From QHVT01 sp036399015 (GTDB taxonomy: Bacteria > Acidobacteriota > Thermoanaerobaculia > Gp7-AA8), in NCBI GenBank assembly GCA_036399015.1, contig DASWNW010000038.1:1-64000 (forward strand): DNA of 64,000 nt, read 5' to 3'. Positions 1-8,029 of this stretch are shown here, in pieces. Positions within the stretch are counted from its first letter, which is position 1; every line of letters starts with the position of its first letter. Both the position numbers and the translations under genes were made by a program. The notes below the pieces were generated by a model. That model had not been told where the DNA came from and searched no databases. It was given only the letters and a program-made list of their open reading frames with translations.

Positions 1-24
1 TCAGAGAGGAGAGATGCGCATTCT

Positions 25-67
25 CCTTTGAGACTTTGCGACTTTGAGACTTTGCGACTTTGAGACT
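25..67. repeat. tandem octamer repeat, about five copies
   Basis: Five consecutive 8-bp words alternate between ACTTTGAG and ACTTTGCG directly upstream of the dehydrogenase gene that starts at 80. No inverted partner arm is visible to the right; one could lie left of the window. The architecture resembles one arm of the paired short-word elements found elsewhere in the window, for example at 16341 and 50746. Function is unknown; it occupies the place where the promoter or 5' leader of the downstream gene should be. Confidence 0.75.
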
Positions 68-79
68 ACTCTCCCGCCC

Positions 80-952
80 ATGAACATAGGATTCATCGGG
101 CTCGGTGCAATGGGCTTTCCAATGGCCCGCCACCTGGCGAAAGAGCATGAGGTCGTCGTCTGGAACCGCACCCGCGAGAAGGCCGAGCGCCACGCCCGCG
201 AGCATGGAACGAAGCTGGCCGACGACCTCTCCGACTGCGCCAACGCCGCGGCCATCATCACCATCCTCCCGACCAGCAGGGAAGTCGACGAGATCGCCGA
301 CCGGCTGCTCCCCCACCTCCGCCCCGGCACGCTCTGGATCGACGCCACCAGCGGCGACCCGAACGCCAGCCGCCTCACCGCCGCCCGCCTCGCGGAAAAA
401 GGGGTGGACTTCGTCGACGCGCCGGTGACGGGCGCCGTGGTGGGAGCGGAGAACGCGACGCTGACGATCATGATGGGCGGGAGCGCCGCCAACGTCGAAC
501 GGGCGAAGGAGATCCTCCGCGTCAACGGCAAGACGCTCATCCACGTCGGCGACGTCGGCGCCGGTCACGCCATCAAGGTCCTGACGAACACGATCATGGG
601 GGCGACGGTCTGGATCACGTCGGAGTGCCTGCTGCTGGCGAAGCAGCTCGGCATCGACGTCAAGACCGCGCTCGAGGTCACCAACGCCGGCAGCGGCCGC
701 TCGAACGCCTCGGAGAACCTGCTCCCGACGCGCCTGCGCGATCACCAGTGGCCGCTCGTGTTCAAACTCGCCCACCACGACAAGGACATCCGCATCGCCG
801 CCTCGCTCGCGCATCAACAGCACGCCTCGACGCCGATGCTCGCCCTGACGCAGCAGCTCTTCTCCGGCGCGCTGCACCAGCTCGGCGAAGGGGCGGATTA
901 CATCGAGGTGGCGAAGATCGTGGCGAAGATGAACGGGACGAGCTGGGACTGA
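80..952 (+). CDS. NAD(P)-dependent oxidoreductase, 3-hydroxyisobutyrate dehydrogenase family
   Basis: A 290-aa beta-hydroxyacid dehydrogenase. The N-terminus carries the Rossmann GxGxMG motif (residues 7-12) followed by a WNRT segment typical of cofactor binding. The central GxxGxG...K...N segment around GAGHAIKVLTN holds the expected catalytic lysine and asparagine, and the C-terminal all-helical domain ends with a conserved KD(I/L)-type stretch (HHDKDIRIA). Length matches the family. It probably oxidises a small 3-hydroxy acid or reduces the matching semialdehyde in the cytoplasm; the substrate cannot be read from sequence. An upstream in-frame codon at 44 would place the repeat-derived region in the protein, so ATG at 80 is preferred. 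It converges on the SDR gene with 33 bp between stops. Confidence 0.9.
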   Translation: MNIGFIGLGAMGFPMARHLAKEHEVVVWNRTREKAERHAREHGTKLADDLSDCANAAAIITILPTSREVDEIADRLLPHLRPGTLWIDATSGDPNASRLTAARLAEKGVDFVDAPVTGAVVGAENATLTIMMGGSAANVERAKEILRVNGKTLIHVGDVGAGHAIKVLTNTIMGATVWITSECLLLAKQLGIDVKTALEVTNAGSGRSNASENLLPTRLRDHQWPLVFKLAHHDKDIRIAASLAHQQHASTPMLALTQQLFSGALHQLGEGADYIEVAKIVAKMNGTSWD

Positions 953-985
953 CGGGCCGTCAGGGCCGATCGCGCGCAGACGCGC

Positions 986-1765
986 TCAAAGCGTGCCGCG
1001 ATACAGCCCGCCGTCGATCTGCAGCGACGCGCCGGTGACGTACGAGGCCCGCTCGGAGCAGAGGAAGGCGACCACGTTCGCGAACTCCTCCGGTCTGCCG
1101 TAGCGGCCGACCGGAATCACCTGTTCCGCCTTCCGGAGATACTCCTCCGGCGTGATGCCCTGCTCTTTCGAGCGGATCTCACTGAGCTGTTTCTGGCGGT
1201 CGGTCAGGAAGTGGCCGGGGAGGACGGCGTTGACGGTGATGCCGTCGCGGGCGACCTGGTCGGCGAGCGTCTTCGTCAGGCCGGAGATGCCGGCGCGCAG
1301 CGTCGAGCTGACCGTCAGCAGCTCCACCGGCTGCTTGGCGACGATCGAGGTGAGGTGCACGAGGCGTCCCCACTTCCGCTCCTGCATGCCGGGGATGGCG
1401 AGGCGGCAGAGACGGATCACGTTCATCAGCGTGGAGTCGATGCCGCTGCGCCACTGCTCTTCCGTCAGGTTCATGAACGGCGCGGCGGGAGGGCCGCCGG
1501 TGTTCGTGACGACGATGTCGACCTGTCCGAAATGGGCGACGGTCTCCTCGAACCAGCGCTGCAGGTCGTCGCCGTTCGAGACGTCGCAGGCGACGGCCAG
1601 CGTGTCGCCGCCGATCGCATCGCGCACCGGCTGGAGCGAGTCGAGCGACCGCGAGCAGATCGACAGCCGGCAGCCTTCCGCCGCCAGCGCCTCCGCGATC
1701 GCGCGTCCTAATCCCTTCGAGGCAGCGGCGACCATTGCCACGCGGTTCGTGATCCCGAGGTCCAT
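986..1765 (-). CDS. SDR family oxidoreductase with atypical catalytic residues
   Basis: A 259-aa short-chain dehydrogenase/reductase fold protein. The glycine-rich loop is AASKGLG (residues 14-20), the NAG-type motif is NTGG (88-91), and the C-terminus ends YVTGASLQIDGGLYRG as in FabG-like enzymes. Ser140 is in the catalytic serine position, but the usual YxxxK pair is replaced by S153 and R157 (SSTLR). This pattern is known in an atypical 3-oxoacyl reductase-like SDR branch, so the enzyme is probably real but its chemistry uncertain. It starts back to back with the zinc-ribbon gene at 1788, and both ATGs lie in the shared palindrome at 1762-1791. Confidence 0.9.
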   Translation of the reverse strand: MDLGITNRVAMVAAASKGLGRAIAEALAAEGCRLSICSRSLDSLQPVRDAIGGDTLAVACDVSNGDDLQRWFEETVAHFGQVDIVVTNTGGPPAAPFMNLTEEQWRSGIDSTLMNVIRLCRLAIPGMQERKWGRLVHLTSIVAKQPVELLTVSSTLRAGISGLTKTLADQVARDGITVNAVLPGHFLTDRQKQLSEIRSKEQGITPEEYLRKAEQVIPVGRYGRPEEFANVVAFLCSERASYVTGASLQIDGGLYRGTL

Positions 1766-1791
1766 GGGCCGACGATATCATCGGCCCATGG
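1762..1791. promoter_or_regulatory. palindrome spanning two divergent start codons
   Basis: The 11-bp arms CCATGGGCCGA (1762-1772) and TCGGCCCATGG (1781-1791) are perfect reverse complements, and the centre contains GATATC, so a 30-bp stretch is symmetric except for one mismatched pair. Each arm contains the ATG of one divergent gene (SDR on minus, zinc-ribbon protein on plus). Only 22 bp separate the two start codons, leaving no space for conventional leaders, so it may be an operator, a hairpin over both starts, or a leaderless divergent promoter. The symmetry is observed; function is inferred. Confidence 0.6.
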
Positions 1792-2018
1792 CCACCTGCC
1801 CCAACTGCGGCTCGGAGAAAGTGCGCCGCGGCGGCAGCGCGATCTGGCTCGTTTACGTCGCCCTGATCGCCTTCGCGCTGCCGGCCGTGCTGATCTTCGA
1901 GCTGAATGCCGCCATCGTCGCCGGCATCATGATCGCCGCCGTCGTCATCGCCCACCTCCTGCTCGACCAGCGCGTCTGCCTCGACTGCGGGAAGCAGTGG
2001 AAAGGGCGGGGGCGCTAG
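1788..2018 (+). CDS. small zinc-ribbon membrane protein
   Basis: A 76-aa protein with CPNC at residues 4-7 and CLDC at 64-67, together forming a likely four-cysteine zinc ribbon. The paired knuckles are separated in sequence by two hydrophobic segments (about 19-36 and 41-59) that should form a membrane hairpin, bringing both CxxC pairs to the same side of the membrane. No catalytic motif is visible and I do not recognise the family beyond this layout. It is divergent from the SDR gene and shares the palindromic start region. The downstream gap carries one copy of the GGCGGGCTGAAGCCCGCC hairpin repeat. Confidence 0.75.
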   Translation: MATCPNCGSEKVRRGGSAIWLVYVALIAFALPAVLIFELNAAIVAGIMIAAVVIAHLLLDQRVCLDCGKQWKGRGR

Positions 2019-2029
2019 CCGAACACGTT

Positions 2030-2054
2030 CGGCGGGCTGAAGCCCGCCGCTCCA
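2030..2054. repeat. REP-like hairpin repeat, copy 1
   Basis: The core GGCGGGCTGAAGCCCGCC forms a stem of GGCGGGCT with AGCCCGCC and is followed by GCTCCA. The same 25-bp element occurs at 20344-20368 and 21401-21425. Here it lies between the stop codons of the convergent zinc-ribbon and VOC genes. It could act as a bidirectional transcription end or as a dispersed REP-type repeat; there is no T-tract. Confidence 0.8.
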
Positions 2055-2057
2055 CCA

Positions 2058-2459
2058 TCACTGCACCGCCTTGGGGTCCATCCAGAGCACTTCCCAGTGG
2101 TGGCCGTCGAGGTCGTAGAAGCTCCAGTTGTACATGAAGCCGTGGTCCATCGGGTCCATGGCGTGCCGGCCGCCGGCGTCGATGGCCTTGCGCACGAGCT
2201 GGTCGACCTCCGCCCTGCTCTCGCACGACACCGCGAGCATCACCTCGGTGTGCCGGCTCGTGTCCGCCGGCTCGAGCTTCGTGAAGCCGCGGAAGAACGG
2301 CTCGGTCAGCAGCATGACGTAGGCCTTGTCGCTCACGATCATGCAGGCGGCCTTCTCGTCGGTGAACTGCATGTTGAAGGTGAAGCCGAGCGCGGAGAAG
2401 AACTCCATCGATCGCTTCAGGTCGGTGACGGACAGGTTCACGAAGATCAGGCGTGACAT
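2058..2459 (-). CDS. VOC family protein (glyoxalase/extradiol dioxygenase fold)
   Basis: A 133-aa protein with the two beta-alpha-beta-beta-beta modules of the vicinal oxygen chelate fold. It opens MSRLIFVNLSVTDLKRSMEF and ends with the typical YDLDGHHWEVLWMDP strand. This branch resembles the PhnB/BLMA-like extradiol dioxygenase group annotated as lactoylglutathione lyase-like, but no specific substrate can be assigned. It is the last gene of the minus-strand operon VWA, sigma factor, DoxX-like, VOC, and begins 10 bp after the DoxX-like stop. Confidence 0.88.
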   Translation of the reverse strand: MSRLIFVNLSVTDLKRSMEFFSALGFTFNMQFTDEKAACMIVSDKAYVMLLTEPFFRGFTKLEPADTSRHTEVMLAVSCESRAEVDQLVRKAIDAGGRHAMDPMDHGFMYNWSFYDLDGHHWEVLWMDPKAVQ

Positions 2460-2469
2460 CGGTTTCTCC

Positions 2470-2895
2470 TTAGTTCGAGAGCGGCAGCAGCGCGCGCAGG
2501 CGGCGGTCGCGAAGCCAGAGCCCGACCCAGAGCAGCGCGGCGACGTACGTCGGGAAGAGGATGTGGCTGAAGAGCGGATTGCCGATGCGCACGTGCGTGG
2601 CGACCGCGCCGCCGAGGTAGCCGGTCCAGAGGATCGCGCCGAAGAGGGAGGTGCGGGGGACGACGTAAAGCGCGAGGAGGACGAGCTGCACGATGCCGAG
2701 GGGGAGGATCACGCTCGCCGGCCAGCCGAGCTGCGTCGTCCCCTCCACGACCTGCACCGGCCGCAGCAGCTTGCCCACGGCGTCGAACAGCAGGAACAGG
2801 ACGGCCAGCGTGCTCAGGACGCGGCCGGTCAGCAGCGACCTCCGCGATACGTCAGCGGTGAAAAGCGGGGTGTTCATCTCCATCGGTACGCTCAT
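2470..2895 (-). CDS. DoxX-like membrane protein
   Basis: A 141-aa protein with about four hydrophobic segments, matching the DoxX_2-type small membrane family (LSTLAVLFLLFDAVGKLLRP near the N-terminus, a mid-membrane glycine-rich segment, and a final WVGLWLRDRR). The ATG at 2895 is preferred because AAGGAG lies about 8 bases upstream; a TTG at 2910 would consume this site. It sits 54 bp after the sigma-factor gene and 10 bp before the VOC gene. DoxX-like proteins often sit next to SigX5-like sigma factors and VOC proteins, but their biochemical role is unsettled. Confidence 0.85.
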   Translation of the reverse strand: MSVPMEMNTPLFTADVSRRSLLTGRVLSTLAVLFLLFDAVGKLLRPVQVVEGTTQLGWPASVILPLGIVQLVLLALYVVPRTSLFGAILWTGYLGGAVATHVRIGNPLFSHILFPTYVAALLWVGLWLRDRRLRALLPLSN

Positions 2896-2949
2896 CGGTG
2901 TCTCCTTCAATCGGTTGTCGAAGGGTTAGACGCCGCGTCGCGCCGGAAC

Positions 2950-3912
2950 TCATCGGTCGTTCGCGGAAATCGTGAGCGGCAGGCCGAACATCGGGAAGAG
3001 CTTCTCGGTGTCGAGGAACGAGTTCCACCCGGAGATGCGGCCGCCGGAGAGCTCGAGGACGATCAGCGCCCACGCCTGGTACGTCCCCTCCGCCTCGCCC
3101 GGGTGGTACTGCGCGAACGCCGGCGAGCCGCTCGCCGCGACCGGCACGAGCCGCGAGCCGCGGCACACCGACCCCCGCCCGGTGAGCCAGCCGCGAACCG
3201 GTTCCGGCCCCTGCAGCCAGAGCGTGTACGGCGGCATGGAGAAAGTGGCGTCCTCACGCAGCAGCGAGACCAGCGCATCGACGTCGTAGCGCTGGAACGC
3301 ATCGACGTAGCGGTCGAGCAGCTCCGTCTCGTCTTCCGTCAGCGCATCGGACGAGGCCACGCCGCCGCGCGCGGCCATCGTGGCGCGGGCGCGCTGGAGA
3401 CCGCTGTTCACCGCCGCCACGGTCATCTCCAGGCATTCCGCCACCTCGGCGGCCGACCAGCCGAGGACGTCGGTCAGCAGCAGCGCCGCGCGCTGGCGCG
3501 GCGGGAGGTGCTGGAGCGCGGAGACGAAGGCGAGGCGGATGCTCTGCCGCAGCACCGCCAGCTCGAACGGATCGCCGTCCGCGGGAAGCGCGCGGGCGTC
3601 GGCGATCGGCTCCAGCCAGTGCGTGCGGTCGCGCGCCTCGAGGTTGTGATCGATCGAGCCCGCCGGGCCGTCTTCGAAGGGACGGAGGCGGCGTGCGCCG
3701 GAGCTGAGGGTGTCGAGGCAGACGTTCGTGGCGATGCGGTACAACCAGGTGCGCACCGACGCGCGTCCTTCGAAGCGGTCGAGACTCTTCCACGCGCGCA
3801 CCAGCGTCTCCTGCACCGCGTCGTCGGCGTCGGCGGCGGAGCCGAGCATGCGATAACAGTGACCGGTGAGGGAGGCGCGGTGGGCTTCGAACTCGGCGAC
3901 GTCGAGATTCAC
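2950..3912 (-). CDS. sigma-70 family factor with C-terminal SnoaL-like domain (SigX5/TIGR02960-like)
   Basis: A protein of about 320 aa. Region 2 is visible as HCYRMLGSAADADDAVQETL and RTWLYRIATNVCLDTL; region 4 as LQHLPPRQRAALLLTDVLGW followed by a helix-turn-helix. Between them lies a WLEP motif typical of the TIGR02960 group. The C-terminal third is a SnoaL/NTF2-like domain (from about DETELLDRYVDAFQRYD) as in ECF factors regulated by a fused sensory domain. Start is GTG at 3912 (3915 also possible), overlapping the VWA gene stop by 4 bp. It likely redirects RNA polymerase to a small regulon including the DoxX and VOC genes; no anti-sigma factor is visible. Confidence 0.9.
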   Translation of the reverse strand: MNLDVAEFEAHRASLTGHCYRMLGSAADADDAVQETLVRAWKSLDRFEGRASVRTWLYRIATNVCLDTLSSGARRLRPFEDGPAGSIDHNLEARDRTHWLEPIADARALPADGDPFELAVLRQSIRLAFVSALQHLPPRQRAALLLTDVLGWSAAEVAECLEMTVAAVNSGLQRARATMAARGGVASSDALTEDETELLDRYVDAFQRYDVDALVSLLREDATFSMPPYTLWLQGPEPVRGWLTGRGSVCRGSRLVPVAASGSPAFAQYHPGEAEGTYQAWALIVLELSGGRISGWNSFLDTEKLFPMFGLPLTISANDR

Positions 3913-5777
3913 CACGGCACGTAATACCCTTCGGGCGCGTAGACGTCCAGCCCCTCCCCCTCCACCGTCACACGGATGTTGCGCCACTCGTTCTCTTTCT
4001 TCCCCGGCTCGGTGCGCACGAACGCGAGGACCTGCGCGCGCAGGGCCGCCTCGATGCGGGCGTAGATGCCCGGGAGGGCGGCGAGCTCGGTGAGGGTGTG
4101 GAACGTGCCGCCGGTCGACAGCGCGATCGGCTCGAGCGTGCGGTCTTCCGGATCGGCGGCGATGACGTGGATGGGGACGTTGACGCGCCGCGCCAGCTCG
4201 CTGACGTCGCCCGCGCCGTACTGGCTGGTCATGTCGAGACCGTCGCTGAAGAGGACCATGGCCCGGCCTCCCTTGATCCCTTCGAACTGCAGCAGGCCGA
4301 GGACCATCGCATCGTGCAGCGCGGTGCGTCCCTCGGGACGCACGCTCATGATCCGCCTGCGGAGCCTCGTCACGTCGGACGTCGCCGGCTGCAGCAGGCG
4401 CGCGCGGTCGTCGAAGGCGACGAAGAAGGCGCGATCGCGCGCGGTGAGGATCGTCTGCAGGAACCCGATCGCCGCCTCCTGCACGTCGGCCAGCGGCTTG
4501 TGCATGCTGCCGGAGATGTCGATCAGCAGGCCGACCGTGAGCGGGGTCTCCGACGCCGCGGCGACCGACTCCACGCGCCGCGCCTTCTTCCCCTCGCGTA
4601 CGGTGATGCGCTCGGGGGTGAGCTTGGGCGGCGCGCCGGTGCGGCTGACGACGGTGATCGGCAGCTCCACGAGCTGCACGTCCATCTCTTCGACCATTCC
4701 GGCGTTGAGGAGCACGGCATCCTCGGAGGTGCGGCCGTCGTCCAGCTCCGCGACCGCGCGCACGACGCCCATCTGCGCGTCGGGGATCGTCAGCGTCGTT
4801 TCCCACGGCGCCTTCGTGAGCACCGCCCGCTCCGCGTCGTTCCAGGAGACCACCACCCGCTGCACGCGCCGCGCGGCCGGCGTGCGCACGTTCATCGAGA
4901 CGCGCACGGGGCCGCTCGCGAGCTCCGACGCCGGCGCCGTGATCCGCAGCCGGAACGTCTCCCCCGCCTCGTTGAAGACCCGCTCGTCGCGCCCCAGCTC
5001 CTTCCCCTCGCGGTCGTAGGCGACGACGCGGACTGCATGGCGCTCCGGCACCTTGCCGAAATCGAGGGCGGCGGCGAACGGCGGCCGCGCGACCACGCCG
5101 GCGTCGCGGCCGTCGAGCGCGAAGGCGACGCGCGCCACCGCGGCCGAGGCGACGTGCGTGCGGACGATCTGGCGTCCGCTGACCACCTGGCGCGACAGCG
5201 GGAGGATGCGGATCGTGCCGGCCGCGCCGACGCGCACGGGCTGCTCGGCCGCCTTCTCCCGCGCGTCGAGCGCAACCAGCGCCTCGTTCGCCGCGCTGCG
5301 CACCTCGGGGCTGCCGCGTTCCAGCGCGCGGGCCAGCGCCGCACGGGCGTCGGTGAGGCGGCCGATGCGCGCCAGGCCGACCGCCGCCGCGACCTCGCCG
5401 GCAGCGGGATCGCCTGCTTCCGTCAGCTCCACCGCCCGCTCGAAATGCGGCGCAACGGCAACGACGGAGTCGAGGATGATCCCGAGGTTCGTGGCGTCGG
5501 GGACAACCGGCCAGCGCACGCGCTGCACGCCGGAGCGGTCGAAGAGCGCCACGCCCGCGGCCTCGCCGGGCAGCGTCGCGAAGATCACCGCCGGCAGCCG
5601 GCGCTGGATCGTGGGATGCTGGAGCGCGACCCGCTCGAAGTCGTCACAGCGGCGGCCGCACGACCCGGGACGGAAGAAGACCACGACCGGCTTCTTCTCG
5701 TGGTTTGCGCGGGCGATGAGGCCCTGCCAGGCAGCGTCGTCCTGCGCGATGGAGAGGAGGAGGAGCAGCGCCAGCAT
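3909..5777 (-). CDS. VWFA-domain protein with N-terminal thioredoxin-like segment
   Basis: A 622-aa exported protein. A short signal-like leader (residues 1-11) is followed by a thioredoxin-like stretch with a CGRRC motif at 40-44, then a repeat-rich helical part (about 110-175), beta-rich domains, and a C-terminal von Willebrand A domain. The VWA MIDAS motif DISGS is at 420-424, and the FSDGLD segment supplies the second metal contact. The VWA part resembles the VWFA-related TIGR03436 family frequent in Acidobacteriota. The CxxxC spacing is not the usual CxxC, so redox activity is uncertain. Its stop overlaps the sigma-factor start, suggesting one operon. Confidence 0.88.
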   Translation of the reverse strand: MLALLLLLSIAQDDAAWQGLIARANHEKKPVVVFFRPGSCGRRCDDFERVALQHPTIQRRLPAVIFATLPGEAAGVALFDRSGVQRVRWPVVPDATNLGIILDSVVAVAPHFERAVELTEAGDPAAGEVAAAVGLARIGRLTDARAALARALERGSPEVRSAANEALVALDAREKAAEQPVRVGAAGTIRILPLSRQVVSGRQIVRTHVASAAVARVAFALDGRDAGVVARPPFAAALDFGKVPERHAVRVVAYDREGKELGRDERVFNEAGETFRLRITAPASELASGPVRVSMNVRTPAARRVQRVVVSWNDAERAVLTKAPWETTLTIPDAQMGVVRAVAELDDGRTSEDAVLLNAGMVEEMDVQLVELPITVVSRTGAPPKLTPERITVREGKKARRVESVAAASETPLTVGLLIDISGSMHKPLADVQEAAIGFLQTILTARDRAFFVAFDDRARLLQPATSDVTRLRRRIMSVRPEGRTALHDAMVLGLLQFEGIKGGRAMVLFSDGLDMTSQYGAGDVSELARRVNVPIHVIAADPEDRTLEPIALSTGGTFHTLTELAALPGIYARIEAALRAQVLAFVRTEPGKKENEWRNIRVTVEGEGLDVYAPEGYYVPW

Positions 5778-5814
5778 CGAGCCAAGTGTAGGCGCCGCGC
5801 CTGCACGTCGAACG

Positions 5815-6207
5815 TTACAAATCGCTCGGATACGCCGCCACTTCGATCGAACTGATCGGCAGTCCGAGCTCGCCGAGGAGCGCGTACGGAAGCGTGACTG
5901 ACGCCATCGGCGTATCGAAGAAGATCGCGATGTCGAACGCGAGCTCGCCGGCTACGGCCGCCGCGGCCTGCGCAATCCGAGCGGAGTCGATCGCAGCAAG
6001 AATGGACTTCAGGTGCACGTCGATCGTTGCCTCTGAATCTGCCGCGGAGGAGATCCGGAGACGCGTCGTTCGCCACAACCGGCCTGACACGATCTCGCCC
6101 CTGCTGTGCGAACCAGCCGATGGCGAGCATCCGCAAAGCGACGCCAGCTCGGCCAGGCTGACCGAGTCCGTGTAGACGTCCAATGACACGTTGTAGGTCT
6201 TACTCAC
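5815..6207 (-). CDS. DUF4279-like protein
   Basis: A 130-aa soluble protein starting with GTG. The layout, with an N-terminal strand, a CGCSPS-containing turn, a central helix (HLKSILAAIDSARIAQAA) and a C-terminal segment ending in LPISSIEVAAY, is typical of DUF4279 proteins. These are often small immunity- or stress-associated proteins, but function is unknown. It lies 37 bp upstream of the VWA gene on the same strand and could be cotranscribed. Family assignment is by pattern and moderately certain. Confidence 0.7.
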   Translation of the reverse strand: MSKTYNVSLDVYTDSVSLAELASLCGCSPSAGSHSRGEIVSGRLWRTTRLRISSAADSEATIDVHLKSILAAIDSARIAQAAAAVAGELAFDIAIFFDTPMASVTLPYALLGELGLPISSIEVAAYPSDL

Positions 6208-6278
6208 GCCAGCATCGAGCCCAGTGAGGCGACGCGCGCGGAACCCGGCGGCCTCGCGGCCGCCGGGTCACAGATGTG

Positions 6279-6629
6279 CTATTTGCCGCGGTACTCGTAC
6301 GCGTGGCGGATGTACGAGCGGTCGCGCTCGTAGTCGGCACCGTAGTCGTCGCGGAGGGAGCTGTCGAGATTGTCGTTCCAGGTGGGATGCTGCGAGCCGT
6401 ACTGCCCCTGCGCGGCGTGCCCGAAACGGAAGGCCTGCTCCCGGTGCTCGAAGGACTCCTGGCTGCCGGCGGCCTGCTTCACCGTGTCGTCCACGTCCTG
6501 GTCGAGATCGCGAGCCGTTTTCGAGCCGAAGTCGTGCTTCGTCTGCTCCCAGTCATTGCGGAATGCGGCCTTCACGCGATCCCACGAGGAGTCGTGGTCA
6601 TTCGTATACCAAGCCGGTTTGTTTTGCAT
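6279..6629 (-). CDS. small acidic hydrophilic protein, unknown function
   Basis: A 116-aa protein rich in D, Q, R, W and Y with no hydrophobic segment. Repeated features such as WDRVKAAFRNDWEQTKHDFG, a central DLDQDVDDTVKQAAG and a C-terminal Y-R-D-rich helix suggest an extended or helical stress-type protein. Similar proteins with a W-x(2)-V-K-x(2)-F-x(2)-D-W-E-Q-T-K-x-D-F pattern are familiar from Acidobacteriota and Planctomycetes, usually as hypotheticals. A good AGGGGA ribosome site precedes ATG 6629. Codon use is ordinary for the window. Confidence 0.8.
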   Translation of the reverse strand: MQNKPAWYTNDHDSSWDRVKAAFRNDWEQTKHDFGSKTARDLDQDVDDTVKQAAGSQESFEHREQAFRFGHAAQGQYGSQHPTWNDNLDSSLRDDYGADYERDRSYIRHAYEYRGK

Positions 6630-6685
6630 GGAGTTCCCCTTTATTTAATAGAAGAGCAATCGACGAGCCATGGAGTCATCCGGCA

Positions 6686-8029
6686 TCAGCTCGTGAACCG
6701 GCCGGCGACGAACATCCCCACCGCGGCGAGCAGGACGGCCAGCAGCGCCAACGCTGCCGGGTCGAGTGCCGGGATGCCGGTGCTGCCCGCGAGGACGGTG
6801 AGCGTGTACGGCGCGGTGCCGAAGCAGCCGCCGGCGTCGGTCGCCCGGATCTCGAAGTTGAAGCTGCCCGTCTCCGACGTCACGCCGGCGACGGCACCGG
6901 TGGCGGGGTTGAGCGTGAAGCCGTCCGGCAACGCACCGCTCCTGAGCGTATAGACGTACGGCGGCGTTCCACCGCTCGCGGTCACGGCCTCGGAGTACGG
7001 CGAGCCGGCGGTGGCCGCCGGAAGCGTCGTGGGGCTGAGCGTGATCGTCGGGCAGACGACCGGACCGACGGTGACCGAGTAGGCGCGCGTCCCCTCGCAG
7101 CCGTTCGCATCGGCCGCCGTGATGGAGAACGCAAACGTGCCGGTGGTGGTCGGAACGCCGGTGATGGAACCGGTCGCGCCGTTGAGCAGGAGACCCGGCG
7201 GCAGCGCGCCGGCGGAGACGGAGAACGTGTAGGGAGCCTCGCCGCCCGAGGCGGTGACGGTCTGGTTGTAGGCCACGCCGACCGTGGCGTTCGGCAGCGT
7301 GGCCGGATTCACGGTGATGGAGGGGCAGACCACGCCCGGCCCGCAGGTATTGACGTTGTTGGTGTCGAGCGTGACGGCGCCGTTGCGCGCGAGCGTCCGG
7401 CCGGTCGTGTTCGCGCCGGTGGTGAGGGTGATGCTGGTGAGCGCGAGGATGTCACCCGCGAAGGAGGTCCCGGTGCCGAGGGTGGCCGAGCTGCCGACCT
7501 GCCAGAAGACGTTTCCGCAGGGGCTGCCGCCGTCGATCACCGTCACCGACGAGCCGCTGGCGGTGGTGAGGGTGCTTCCGATCTTGAAGAGGAACAGCGC
7601 GTCGGGATCGCCGTTGGCGTCGAGCGTCAACGCGCCGGTGAGCTGCGCCGAGGTGTCGAAGCAGTAGACGCCGGGGGTCAGCGTCATGCCGCCGAGATTC
7701 TGCCCCGTCAGGTTGGTGGTACAGGGCGTCGCGACGATGTCGTTGTAGGCCGTCGTGAGATCGTTCTGCGCCTGCACCGCCACCGCATCGTTGCTGTGAA
7801 TCGCCCCTCCCACCACGACGCCGGGAGGGAAGCCTGTCACGGCGGTCCCGGGACTGACGCCGACATTGCCATTCACGGTCGTGGCGCCGGTGTTGGTGAC
7901 GGTGGAGCCACCGAGAACGCCGAAGGTCTCCGCGGTGCCGAGGGAGATCTGCGCGGCGGCGCGAAGAGGGGCGAGGAACAACAGCAGCGAGGTGACGACC
8001 GCAGCTGCAAAACCGGTTCGTACGATCAT
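6686..8029 (-). CDS. ice-binding family (DUF3494) surface protein with two Ig-like domains
   Basis: A 447-aa exported protein. It has a signal peptide, then a DUF3494 ice-binding-like beta-solenoid starting near ISLGTAETFGVLGGSTVTNTG, then two putative Ig (He_PIG) repeats, each with the ASGG(E/T)(A/P)PYTFSV and LPPGLLLNGATGSITG pattern. The C-terminus is IPALDPAALALLAVLL followed by a short basic tail, resembling the IPTL-CTERM sorting signal. ATG 8029 is chosen because GGAG lies 9 bases upstream; a TTG at 8047 is weaker. The DUF3494 fold binds ice in some bacteria, but in mesophiles it is likely a surface adhesin. It is divergent from the XRE regulator. Confidence 0.9.
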   Translation of the reverse strand: MIVRTGFAAAVVTSLLLFLAPLRAAAQISLGTAETFGVLGGSTVTNTGATTVNGNVGVSPGTAVTGFPPGVVVGGAIHSNDAVAVQAQNDLTTAYNDIVATPCTTNLTGQNLGGMTLTPGVYCFDTSAQLTGALTLDANGDPDALFLFKIGSTLTTASGSSVTVIDGGSPCGNVFWQVGSSATLGTGTSFAGDILALTSITLTTGANTTGRTLARNGAVTLDTNNVNTCGPGVVCPSITVNPATLPNATVGVAYNQTVTASGGEAPYTFSVSAGALPPGLLLNGATGSITGVPTTTGTFAFSITAADANGCEGTRAYSVTVGPVVCPTITLSPTTLPAATAGSPYSEAVTASGGTPPYVYTLRSGALPDGFTLNPATGAVAGVTSETGSFNFEIRATDAGGCFGTAPYTLTVLAGSTGIPALDPAALALLAVLLAAVGMFVAGRFTS

